A stretch of DNA of 42,784 nt from Bacteroidota bacterium. GTDB taxonomy: Bacteria > Bacteroidota > Bacteroidia > Chitinophagales > Chitinophagaceae. Every line of letters starts with the position of its first letter. Within the stretch, counting starts at the first letter, position 1. Of the stretch, positions 8,151 through 15,953 are shown piece after piece. The stretch covers positions 1 through 42,784 of the forward strand of contig JAEZEI010000040.1 of the NCBI GenBank assembly GCA_023417815.1. Reading direction: 5' to 3'. Position numbers and translations under genes: made by a program. The notes below the pieces were generated by a model, which worked only from the letters and a program-made list of their open reading frames with translations, searched no databases and was not told where the DNA came from.

Positions 8151-9188
8151 TTGAAACAAGAGATTTACATGCACCGCTGCCTGCAGCTCGCGGAGATCGC
8201 GAATGGCAGGGTGGCCCCCAACCCCATGGTGGGCGCCGTACTCGTGCATGAAGACCGGGTAATTGGCGAAGGCTTCCACGAAGTGTTCGGCAAGGCACAT
8301 GCAGAAGTAAATTGCATCAACTCCGTGAAAGATGCGGATAAGCATCTTCTCCCGCAAGCCACTCTTTATGTTTCACTGGAGCCTTGCAACCATTACGGCA
8401 AAACCCCGCCCTGCACCGACCTCATCATCGCTTCGGGAATTAAACACGTGGTGGTGGGTTCCACGGATCCCTATGAAAAAGTGAAGGGCACCGGGATACA
8501 ACGCCTTCGCGAAGCGGGAATAAACGTAGAGACGGGCCTCCTCGAAAAGGAATGCGACTTCCTTAACCGCCGATTCTTCACCTTTCACCGCAGGCAACGC
8601 CCTTATATTATTTTGAAATGGGCGAAATCGGGCGACGGCTACCTGGGCGAACTTAATAAACGTACTGCCATCACCTCGCCAACCGTAAACACCCTCGTGC
8701 ACAAATGGAGAGGAGAGGAAGGGGCTATTGTTGCGGGCAGTAATACTATCGTGTACGATGACCCGCAGCTTACCACCCGCCTCTGGGAAGGGAACCATCC
8801 GCTGAGGGTGGTGCTTGATCCGCTATTGCAAACGCCGGCGGATGCAAAACTGCTGCAGGATGAATACCCGGCCATCATCATTAATGGGGCGAAGCATGAA
8901 GAGGCCGGCAACAAACTTTTTTACCAGACCAGCCCGGAAGAGAACTACATCGCCATCATGATCAACCTGCTTCATGCGCGGAATATTATTTCGGTGATGG
9001 TGGAAGGAGGTTCGGATACGCTTTCCCGTTTCATTGCTGCAAACATGTGGGATGAAGCCAGGGTACTTACCAATCCCGCTGTGCGCACTAACGGCGGGGT
9101 GCCCGCGCCCATTATTCATGGGGAGGTGCATTCATCCTTCCGCCTGGGCGACGAGGATATTACCATTCTTCTTAACCCTGCCACATGA
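8151..9188 (+). CDS. ribD: Bifunctional riboflavin biosynthesis deaminase/reductase
   Basis: Performs two riboflavin steps: deamination of the diaminopyrimidine product of GTP cyclohydrolase II, then reduction of the ribosyl chain with NADPH. 345 aa. The deaminase domain has the zinc ligands H50 and E52 (HAEVNCI), C79 and C88 (PCNHYGKTPPC). The reductase domain starts near 145 (RPYIILKWAKSGDGYLG) and includes VEGGSDTLSRFI. TTG at 8151 fits the family N-terminus (KQEIYMHRCLQLA); the ATG at 8169 is the alternative. The stop overlaps the next gene by 4 bp (ATGA). Confidence 0.93.
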   Translation: MKQEIYMHRCLQLAEIANGRVAPNPMVGAVLVHEDRVIGEGFHEVFGKAHAEVNCINSVKDADKHLLPQATLYVSLEPCNHYGKTPPCTDLIIASGIKHVVVGSTDPYEKVKGTGIQRLREAGINVETGLLEKECDFLNRRFFTFHRRQRPYIILKWAKSGDGYLGELNKRTAITSPTVNTLVHKWRGEEGAIVAGSNTIVYDDPQLTTRLWEGNHPLRVVLDPLLQTPADAKLLQDEYPAIIINGAKHEEAGNKLFYQTSPEENYIAIMINLLHARNIISVMVEGGSDTLSRFIAANMWDEARVLTNPAVRTNGGVPAPIIHGEVHSSFRLGDEDITILLNPAT

Positions 9189-10051
9189 TCTACCTCGTAG
9201 GAAGCATCTTCCTGACCGCATACCTCACCATCTCCTTCAAGATCTGCGAACGCCTCGGCATAAACACCCAGCGTGCCATCGTGATAAATTACCTGTGCGC
9301 ATTCCTGACCGGTCTGTTCATGGCGAGCGATATTCCCCCGGCAGGGGAAATAATACGGATGGACTGGCTGCCATGGGCGATACTTATGGGAGCGATCTTC
9401 GTTTCCTTCTTCAACCTGATAGCCCTTACCGTAAAGAAGAACGGGGTGGCCGTGGCCTCGGTGGCTACCAAGTTGTCGCTCGTCATTCCCTTCGTATTTT
9501 CTATCTTTCTTTATAATGAACCGGCAGGATGGGTGAAGCTGCTTGGCGTGGCCATAGCGCTGGCAGGGGTGGTGCTTACCTGCTACCCGGCAGGAGGCTT
9601 CCGCGGTTCGGCGGGAATACTTCTTCTACCGGGCATCGTCTTCATCGGCACCGGCATTCTCGATACCATTATTAAATATACCGAGCAGCGTTATGTTGAT
9701 CCCTCCAACCAGGACATCTACCTCGCCACCTGTTTTGGCTTTGCCTTCCTCGCGGGCCTGGTGGTTATGCTGGCGCGAATGATCACTAAAAGGGAGATGC
9801 TGAACGGGAAGGAGATCCTTGCCGGGATAGCCATCGGTATCCCGAATTACTTTTCCATCTGGTGCCTTGTAAAGGTGCTGAAGGAATTCCCTGACGACAG
9901 CTCCGTAATTTTGCCGGTGAATAACATCGGGATATTGCTGGTGGGAACCCTGGTGGCGGCCTTCGCCTTCAGGGAAAAGCTGACCGTGGTGAACATCATC
10001 GGGATCTTCCTCGCCATCCTTTCCATCATTCTTATCTCGGTATCGCTATAA
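9185..10051 (+). CDS. EamA/DMT-family transporter
   Basis: 288 aa, almost entirely hydrophobic, with about ten membrane segments arranged as two EamA-like halves. The second half starts near residue 140 (GILLLPGIVFIGTGILDTIIKY). The family exports metabolites or amino acids; the substrate cannot be read from sequence. It overlaps ribD by 4 bp, so it is translationally coupled, which makes a flavin-related cargo conceivable but unproven. YigZ follows after 1 bp. Confidence 0.85.
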   Translation: MIYLVGSIFLTAYLTISFKICERLGINTQRAIVINYLCAFLTGLFMASDIPPAGEIIRMDWLPWAILMGAIFVSFFNLIALTVKKNGVAVASVATKLSLVIPFVFSIFLYNEPAGWVKLLGVAIALAGVVLTCYPAGGFRGSAGILLLPGIVFIGTGILDTIIKYTEQRYVDPSNQDIYLATCFGFAFLAGLVVMLARMITKREMLNGKEILAGIAIGIPNYFSIWCLVKVLKEFPDDSSVILPVNNIGILLVGTLVAAFAFREKLTVVNIIGIFLAILSIILISVSL

Positions 10052-10052
10052 C

Positions 10053-10652
10053 ATGGACAGTTTTCAAACCATCGACCGGCAGGGAACAGCCGAATTCCGG
10101 GACAGGGGCAGCAGGTTTATCGCTTTCGCCTTCCCGCTGAAATCGCCCGAAGATTTCCGTCCCCAACTAAATGCCCTTAAAAAAGAACACCCCAAGGCCG
10201 TTCATCATTGTTTTGCCTACCGCTGCGGCATCGATGGAAATACCTTCCGCTCCTCCGATGACGGTGAACCTTCCGGCTCCGCCGGGAAACCTATCCTGGG
10301 ACAAATAGACAGTAAGGGCCTTACCGACGTGGCCGTGGTGGTCGTCCGCTACTTCGGGGGTACCCTTTTAGGTGTTCCGGGGCTGATCAACGCCTATAAA
10401 ACGGTCACCAGCCTGGCGCTCCAAATGGTGCCCGTGGTCACCAAAGCCATAGAAGTTCCTTATAATATATCCTTTAATCACCAGGATATCAACGAAGTAA
10501 TGCGGATCATCAAGCACGTGGGCGGAAATATGCTGGAACACGAGTTGGGGCTTTTTCCCTTTGTGAAGGCCGGGATCCCGAAAAACAGGGCAGACGAGTT
10601 TGAAATGCGGATTGGGGACCTGCGCAACGTTGAATTTTCCCGTTTATTGTGA
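10053..10652 (+). CDS. YigZ/IMPACT family protein
   Basis: 199 aa. The N-terminal UPF0029 domain has FRDRGSRFIAFAFPL, HHCFAYRCG and the family signature SDDGEPSGSAGKPIL, then VVVVRYFGGTLLGVPGLINAYK. A DUF1949-type ferredoxin-like C-terminal domain follows from about 135. Relatives include E. coli YigZ and eukaryotic IMPACT; a link to translation stress is suggested for the family. It is last in the ribD-permease-yigZ operon. Confidence 0.92.
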   Translation: MDSFQTIDRQGTAEFRDRGSRFIAFAFPLKSPEDFRPQLNALKKEHPKAVHHCFAYRCGIDGNTFRSSDDGEPSGSAGKPILGQIDSKGLTDVAVVVVRYFGGTLLGVPGLINAYKTVTSLALQMVPVVTKAIEVPYNISFNHQDINEVMRIIKHVGGNMLEHELGLFPFVKAGIPKNRADEFEMRIGDLRNVEFSRLL

Positions 10653-10716
10653 TTAGACCCCGTTTTATTTCCCCCTTTTAACAGATTGTTATATTTTTAG
10701 GGACAATTTCCAGCAC

Positions 10717-11610
10717 ATGAGAAGAATTCTACCCCTCTTTTTACTGGTATTTTCCCTTGAAGCTGAAGCACAGCAACTACATTTTACCAGCCAGTACCTG
10801 CAACACAATAGTATGTATAATCCCGGCGCAGCCGGAATACAGAACAGGACCTTTTTAGGGCTCTCGTACCGCAACATGTGGTCGAGCTTTCCTGGAAATC
10901 CGCGCACCTTTATGCTTTACGGCGATATGGCCCTTGAGAAGCTTAACTCCGGCATTGGCGCATATGCCTACCGTGATGAAACAGGTCCGACAAGCCGCAC
11001 CGGTCTGCAACTGGCCTATTCCTACCATATCAATTCAGCCAACGGCAAAAACAAGCTGGGCCTCGGCCTTGAGCTTCGTGCACTGCAGTTCGCTATTGAT
11101 AAGGCAAAGCTTAGCGAGTCGCTTATGGACGATCCTGTTATTGCAGGTTCTGATAATAAGTTCGGCATTGATGCAGGTGCAGGGGTTTACTTCACCAACC
11201 AGAAACTGAGCGTAGGCGCAGCAGTGAGCCAGCTCATCCAGAGCAAGCTGGAACTGGCAAGCGTACCCAACTCAAAGCAGGGCGGAAAACTATACAGGCA
11301 TTATAATATGACGGCCAGCTACCGGATACAGACCGGCGATGACATATTTATTATACCCAACGCCCTTGTTCGCGTGATCGAGAACTCGCCCAGCGAATTC
11401 GATTTCGGTGCACGGGTGGATTACAAGGATATGATCTGGTGGGGGCTGAACTGGCGTGTTGACCAGTTCTGGAGCCTGCAGGCAGGTTTCAAGCTGTTCG
11501 ACAGGGTAGGCCTGGGCTATTCCTATGATTACTACCTGGCACCGATCAGCGTATTCAACGGTGGTTCCGGCGCTCACGAGATCGGGCTGCAGTTCGACCT
11601 TAAAAAATAA
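10717..11610 (+). CDS. PorP/SprF family type IX secretion-associated membrane protein
   Basis: 297 aa. The signal peptide ends near EAEAQ. It is followed by the family start QLHFTSQYLQHNSMYNPGAAG, LGLSYRNMWSSFPGNP and YGDMAL, and alternating beta-strand sequence to the C-terminus, consistent with an outer-membrane beta-barrel. Family knowledge: PorP/SprF proteins are outer-membrane partners of individual T9SS substrates with type-B sorting domains. The next gene, 26 bp downstream, encodes such a substrate, so this pair probably works like SprF/SprB. Confidence 0.92.
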   Translation: MRRILPLFLLVFSLEAEAQQLHFTSQYLQHNSMYNPGAAGIQNRTFLGLSYRNMWSSFPGNPRTFMLYGDMALEKLNSGIGAYAYRDETGPTSRTGLQLAYSYHINSANGKNKLGLGLELRALQFAIDKAKLSESLMDDPVIAGSDNKFGIDAGAGVYFTNQKLSVGAAVSQLIQSKLELASVPNSKQGGKLYRHYNMTASYRIQTGDDIFIIPNALVRVIENSPSEFDFGARVDYKDMIWWGLNWRVDQFWSLQAGFKLFDRVGLGYSYDYYLAPISVFNGGSGAHEIGLQFDLKK

Positions 11611-11636
11611 TCTTCATTACTACTAATAAAACGGCA

Positions 11637-13868
11637 ATGGCTAAATTCTTTTCAATGCTCCTGGTGCTGATGGCAGGTGCATTCACCTCCTCCGCCCAAA
11701 GTTCTTTCTCTTTTAACTGTTCAAGGGATACAACTATTACGGATTGTTCAGTTTCATGCATAACGCTGAAAGCGAAAATCCCTGATGTGCGCTCATCTAC
11801 CAGCACCTACGTGATCAACCCGATGACAGGCCCCGGTGGTTGTTTCCAGAATTACGTGGATCCTGGGGCGCCGGGTACATCTACCAACCTGACCATTGAC
11901 GACAGGTACACCAGCGTGATCAACCTACCGTTCACCTTTCCTTTCTGGGGAACGAATTATAACTCGCTTATCGCGAGTACCAACGGTTATCTTTCCTTCG
12001 ACGTAAGCAAGGCAAATGCTTTCGCGCACTGGGCCATCAGTGCCGACCTGCCTTCAACTACCTACGACAGGGCAATGATCATGGGACCTTATCATGATCT
12101 TGATCCGAGCGAGACCACTTCACCCACCCAGCGCATCAAGTATGATGTATGGGGAACGGCGCCTCACCGCAGGTGGATCCTGAGTTTTTATAAAGTGCCT
12201 TTATTCGGTTCCTCCTGCAGCAACCTGATCGAGAATACACACCAGATCGTGCTCTATGAAGGCCTGGGAATCGTGGAGGTGATCATTAACAGCAAGCAGC
12301 CATGTACAGGCTGGAATTCAGGAAGGGCCATCGTTGGTATGCAGGACTTCAACCGCACCCAGGCCATCATGGCACCGAACAGAACTTCCGCCACCTCTCC
12401 ATGGGGTTCAGTGAATATGAATGAGAGCTGGAGGTTCGTGCCTGCAACAGGACCAAGCCTTTTCCGTAAAGTTGAGTTATTCGACCTTGCAGGAAACCTT
12501 ATTGCAACAGGTGATACTACAGGTGTGGGCAATAATGTACTTGAAGTATCCTTCCCGAACGTTTGTCCTACCGCTACCACCCAATACGTGGTGCGTTCAG
12601 AATATGAATCCTTCAACGATCCGAACACCCGCATCATTGGTACCGATACCATCAGGGTGATCCGTAGCAGTGAGTTCGCAGTGCCGGCCACCGTGAACAA
12701 TGTTACCTGCAATGGTGCAACAACCGGATCATTCACCATTACCGCGGCAGGTACCGGACCGTTCGAATACAGCATCAACGCAGGGGCAACCTATCAAAGC
12801 TCAGGCACCTTCAGCGGTCTTGCTGCAGGAACCTATACAGTAAGAGTTCGTGATAACTCCGGAGGTTGTGTGAAGGACACTACTATTATAGTAACCCAGC
12901 CTGATGCAATCGTTCCTGCGAATACAGTAACCAGCGCTACCTGCGCAAACCCCGGTACCATCACCGTGAACCCAACGGGCGGTGTAGGTCCATTCACTTA
13001 CAGCCTGGACGGAACCACCTACCAGTCATCGAATGTGCTTAACACCGGCGGCGGAAACTATACCTTATATGTACAGGATGCGAACGGCTGCGTGGCCACC
13101 ACCACCGGCACCGTGAACTTCATAAATGATCTCGCCCTCGGAATAAGGGAAGACACCACGCTTTGCGCGGGTGTATCGGTTCGGCTGAACACCACCGGCA
13201 ATGCGGCAAGTTATTCGTGGAGTCCTGCAACGGGTCTTGATAATCCATCAGCCGCGAGCCCTCTCGCAACGCCGATGGAAACAACAACCTACACCGTTAC
13301 GGCAACCACCGGTGTTTGCAGCCTCACTGAAACGGTAACAGTGAATGTTGACCAACAGGTAAGTGTAAGTGCAGGTCCCGACTTCACCATCATAACCGGT
13401 GAGCAGGTACAGCTTAACGGAAGTGCAACCAATGCAACTTCGATAGAGTGGACGCCGGCAACAGGACTTAACAATCCAACGATACTGAACCCTATCGCGA
13501 AGCCAGACCAGACAACGGTGTACACCCTCACTGCAAGCAATGCAGCAGGATGTATCGGAGTTGACCAGGTGGTGGTAACGGTGATCCCGTACTGCATCAA
13601 GGTTAAGAATGCCTTCACGCCGAACGGCGACGGCATCAACGACCTGTGGCAGGTTTATGATTCTTACGACTGCCTGAGGAACATCACCCTCACCGTATTC
13701 AACCGTTACGGCAACAAGGTCTTCGAATCAAAAGACTACCGCAACGACTGGAACGGAACCTACAAGGGCAAGCCTGTTCCTGATGGTACTTACTACGCGG
13801 TGCTGAACCTGCAGCTCGCAACCGGTAAGACAGTTACGGTGAAAACGGATCTGACGATAATTCGATAA
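11637..13868 (+). CDS. Large secreted protein with SprB-like repeats and T9SS type-B sorting domain
   Basis: 743 aa with a signal peptide (MAKFFSMLLVLMAGAFTSSAQ). An N-terminal module of about 60-260 resembles nidogen-like extracellular domains (VINLPFTFPFWGTNYNSLIASTN). Two SprB-type repeats follow at about 345-500 (VTCNGATTGSFTITAAGTG, PFEYSINAGATYQSSG, GLAAGTYTVRVRD). Ig-like segments with ATGLDNPSAASPLA and ATGLNNPTILNPIA come next. The C-terminal about 85 residues are the gliding-motility/type-B sorting domain (NAFTPNGDGINDLW, VFNRYGNKVFES, GKPVPDGTYYAVL). It is probably displayed on the cell surface via T9SS with the preceding PorP/SprF partner. Confidence 0.92.
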   Translation: MAKFFSMLLVLMAGAFTSSAQSSFSFNCSRDTTITDCSVSCITLKAKIPDVRSSTSTYVINPMTGPGGCFQNYVDPGAPGTSTNLTIDDRYTSVINLPFTFPFWGTNYNSLIASTNGYLSFDVSKANAFAHWAISADLPSTTYDRAMIMGPYHDLDPSETTSPTQRIKYDVWGTAPHRRWILSFYKVPLFGSSCSNLIENTHQIVLYEGLGIVEVIINSKQPCTGWNSGRAIVGMQDFNRTQAIMAPNRTSATSPWGSVNMNESWRFVPATGPSLFRKVELFDLAGNLIATGDTTGVGNNVLEVSFPNVCPTATTQYVVRSEYESFNDPNTRIIGTDTIRVIRSSEFAVPATVNNVTCNGATTGSFTITAAGTGPFEYSINAGATYQSSGTFSGLAAGTYTVRVRDNSGGCVKDTTIIVTQPDAIVPANTVTSATCANPGTITVNPTGGVGPFTYSLDGTTYQSSNVLNTGGGNYTLYVQDANGCVATTTGTVNFINDLALGIREDTTLCAGVSVRLNTTGNAASYSWSPATGLDNPSAASPLATPMETTTYTVTATTGVCSLTETVTVNVDQQVSVSAGPDFTIITGEQVQLNGSATNATSIEWTPATGLNNPTILNPIAKPDQTTVYTLTASNAAGCIGVDQVVVTVIPYCIKVKNAFTPNGDGINDLWQVYDSYDCLRNITLTVFNRYGNKVFESKDYRNDWNGTYKGKPVPDGTYYAVLNLQLATGKTVTVKTDLTIIR

Positions 13869-13890
13869 TAAAATTCCTGAAGTATAATTA

Positions 13891-13920
13891 AAGGCCTCTT
13901 AGCAATAAGGGGCCTTTTTG
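13891..13920 (+). terminator. Rho-independent terminator of the porP-adhesin unit
   Basis: AAGGCCTCTT (13891-13900) pairs with AAGGGGCCTT (13907-13916) around a 6-nt loop with one G-U wobble, followed by a T-run. It lies 22 bp after the stop codon. Confidence 0.88.
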
Positions 13921-13950
13921 TTTAGGGCTGTTGGGGACTTAAAGACTTAA

Positions 13951-14035
13951 CGGGACGAAAAATCTGCGGAGATCCGCGGGAGGATTTGCGAGGATCTCCA
14001 CCCGAGGCGCACAGGTGCGGGAACTATTTATTCTG
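13951..14035. repeat. Degenerate CGCAGAT-family element (copy d)
   Basis: AATCTGCGGAGATCCGCGGG near 13961, GATTTGCGAGGATCT near 13983 and TGCGGGAAC at 14016-14024 followed by TATTTATTC resemble the repeat family, but the left end is lost and the interior is diverged. It occupies part of the 384-bp gap before the HTH gene. Confidence 0.5.
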
Positions 14036-14043
14036 CTTTCATT

Positions 14044-14148
14044 GTAACATATGTTACTTTCCTTCTGTTACCGTAACAAAAAAAGAGTAACAGATACTTT
14101 CAAAAAGTGTTACACAATAAATGTTACCGTAACAAAAAAAGAGTAACA
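14044..14148. promoter_or_regulatory. Cluster of TGTTAC/GTAACA operator-like half-sites
   Basis: Nine TGTTAC or GTAACA hexamers lie within 105 bp. They include a perfect 14-bp palindrome GTAACATATGTTAC (14044-14057) and two identical 27-bp direct repeats (14066-14092 and 14122-14148), each carrying TGTTACcGTAACA plus a third half-site; the repeats start 56 bp apart. The cluster ends about 105 bp upstream of the HTH gene, so it is most simply a multi-site operator for that regulator. Iterons are the alternative, but no replication gene is present. Confidence 0.7.
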
Positions 14149-14252
14149 ACTATAAATTGATTTTCAATCGTTAAGAAAATAATTCTATTCCTTTTGCTTT
14201 TAAATCTCCCACCCCGGTATTATTTTAGGCGAAGCCCCAAAGCAAACTTCAA

Positions 14253-14777
14253 ATGAAACATGACGTAATAAACATCCTTCGGGACAGATATGGCCTGAGC
14301 CAGAAGGAAATCGCCGATTGCCTGGATATGGAAAGAAGTCATGTAAATATGATCGTAAACGGCAAGCGCAGTTCGCCTTCAAAGGCTATGTCGGTGATCC
14401 CGTTGATCTTTCCGATAAGAACCGAAGAAGGTTTCAAAGCCCTTGAACAGGAATGCAGGGAAAAAAGGCCACTGCCATTACTGGATGATGAACAGTATGA
14501 AATAGAATGTAGAGAGTTGTGCATAGAATACAACCGTGAATTAGAGCAACTGGATATGTATCATGCCCAGTACGCTGCGTTAAAGCCCGTTTATGATAAT
14601 CTATTAATAACCGATCCAGATTCCACCTGGCGCTACAAGATTGAAGGCAGATTGAAAAAGATCTCAAAACACCTGGGGCCGCAAAGGGAGGTCGCACGTC
14701 TTGCACTGGAATTTTTTAAGAAGGAGAAGAAAAGGATGGAGGAGAAGAGGGAAAGGGATAAAGTAGGGAAGGCCTAG
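14253..14777 (+). CDS. XRE-like helix-turn-helix transcriptional regulator
   Basis: 174 aa. The N-terminal about 50 residues form an HTH of the Cro/C1 type (LRDRYGLSQKEIADCLDMERSHVNMIVNGKRSSPSKAM). The rest (about 60-174) is a charged helical region without a family I recognise, ending in a Lys/Glu-rich tail (FFKKEKKRMEEKRERDK). The dense TGTTAC/GTAACA cluster upstream suggests autoregulation. It precedes the AT-rich membrane/TIR pair by 166 bp in the same orientation; whether it controls that pair is inference. Confidence 0.8.
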   Translation: MKHDVINILRDRYGLSQKEIADCLDMERSHVNMIVNGKRSSPSKAMSVIPLIFPIRTEEGFKALEQECREKRPLPLLDDEQYEIECRELCIEYNRELEQLDMYHAQYAALKPVYDNLLITDPDSTWRYKIEGRLKKISKHLGPQREVARLALEFFKKEKKRMEEKRERDKVGKA

Positions 14778-14943
14778 GTTTACTTTTGACTTTTTAATTT
14801 TTACTTTTTACTTCTTTCCCGTATTTATACGGTATTGCAGAGTTGGGGAGGTTGAGGTATATTGTGGGTAGTACCTAGAATCTCTCATATTCGCATAATT
14901 GCAAATTAATTTTCAGGTTTAATCAGTATTAAAAATATTAGCA

Positions 14944-15429
14944 ATGGCAGAAAAGGAAGAATTTAAAAGATCAGTTCAAGACGAAATAGATTGGAAAATT
15001 ATCGATCAACTACATTCTGCAACACTAAATTTTTCATCAACAAGTTTAGAGTTAAAAAAACTTTTGTTTGTATTAATCGGAATTGCAGTGCCCACATTAA
15101 TAAAATTGGCAGGCGACTCCCTTGATCTTTCTTTGTTCATAACAATTTACTTATTATCAATTACCTTTTGGTTTTTAGACAGTTTGACTTACTACTATCA
15201 GGAAAGCTTAAGAGAAAGAATGGATAAACGCTTTAGCCAAATTAAGCAACGAAACGTTGAAGCGATTATTTTGCCAGACAAAATTATAGATGACTTTACA
15301 TTAGAAAACAGTAGAACTGACAAAAACAGGATTAAAAGGTCAGCATTTAATCCTTCCGTGAATCTTTATATTTTCGTTATAGGGTTAAATACAATTGGGC
15401 TGATTCTGTATCTATTCAAAATTATTTAA
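14944..15429 (+). CDS. Three-TM membrane protein paired with TIR protein; candidate effector
   Basis: 161 aa. A charged N-terminus (residues 1-37) is followed by TM1 about 39-56 (KLLFVLIGIAVPTLIKLAG), TM2 about 63-79 (SLFITIYLLSITFWFLD), a charged loop with YYYQESLRERMDKRF, and TM3 about 139-159. The TM1-TM2 hairpin with FWFLDSLTYYYQESLR loosely resembles small SLATT/RipA-like membrane proteins, but I cannot assign a family. The gene is much more AT-rich than its housekeeping neighbours, which suggests transfer. Its stop overlaps the TIR start codon by 1 bp (TAATG), so the two are translationally coupled and probably work together. Confidence 0.75.
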   Translation: MAEKEEFKRSVQDEIDWKIIDQLHSATLNFSSTSLELKKLLFVLIGIAVPTLIKLAGDSLDLSLFITIYLLSITFWFLDSLTYYYQESLRERMDKRFSQIKQRNVEAIILPDKIIDDFTLENSRTDKNRIKRSAFNPSVNLYIFVIGLNTIGLILYLFKII

Positions 15430-15764
15430 TGAACATATTTGTAAGTTATACTACCCAAAACAATGAAGTTACCGTAGACTCATTAATTAATTTTTCAAAC
15501 AAAATAAATTCTTTTGGTAAAATATTCATTGACATTATTAACAATGATTCTATAGATAAGCAAGGGAGGATAGTAGAAGAATTGGAGTCATCTAACTTAT
15601 TGATTTTAATAAAATCAGAAAGTACTTTAAATTCCGAATGGGTAAAATTTGAATTAGAAAATGCAAAAAGAAAAGGAATTCCTGTTATCGAATTTCATAT
15701 TGATGAAATTGAGACTTTGACAACGAAGGATATTGAAAACAAAATAACAGAAACGCAAAATTGA
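15429..15764 (+). CDS. Minimal TIR-domain protein, candidate defence sensor/NADase
   Basis: 111 aa, essentially one TIR domain. Visible elements are strand A (MNIFVSYTTQN), strand B (GKIFIDIIN), a third strand with LLILIKSESTLNSEW, and the WxxxE motif as WVKFE (W71, E75), where the Glu matches the catalytic residue of TIR NADases. IPVIEFHIDE follows as the next strand. Bacterial TIR proteins cleave NAD+ or make cyclic ADP-ribose signals in anti-phage systems such as Thoeris. Here the partner is a 3-TM protein overlapping by 1 bp, not ThsA. The domain is shorter than usual (about 130-150 aa), so activity is inferred. Confidence 0.78.
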   Translation: MNIFVSYTTQNNEVTVDSLINFSNKINSFGKIFIDIINNDSIDKQGRIVEELESSNLLILIKSESTLNSEWVKFELENAKRKGIPVIEFHIDEIETLTTKDIENKITETQN

Positions 15765-15953
15765 AGTCCAATTACCAACATCATCGGCAATATGGGTTGA
15801 CTGTTGTGGACTCAGTATGGTTTTCCTACTGGAATTTTATGCAAATTTTGAGTTGAGATTTTCAAATATCCAACTATTCTCATTTCCAATACAAAGAAAA
15901 AGCTTTAATGTTAACTGTGGTTATGTTTTAGTTTAAACAATAATTAATACCCG

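Noticed and set aside
14820..14833. CCGTAT-TT-ATACGG palindrome, with a related CCGTATTTATAC on the minus strand near 268-282
   Set aside because: The shared 12 bases are within chance expectation for a window this size, and the two contexts have nothing else in common.
15429..15764. Classic Thoeris assignment for the TIR gene
   Set aside because: No ThsA-like NADase with a sensor domain is adjacent; the partner is a small 3-TM protein, so naming it Thoeris would overstate the evidence.
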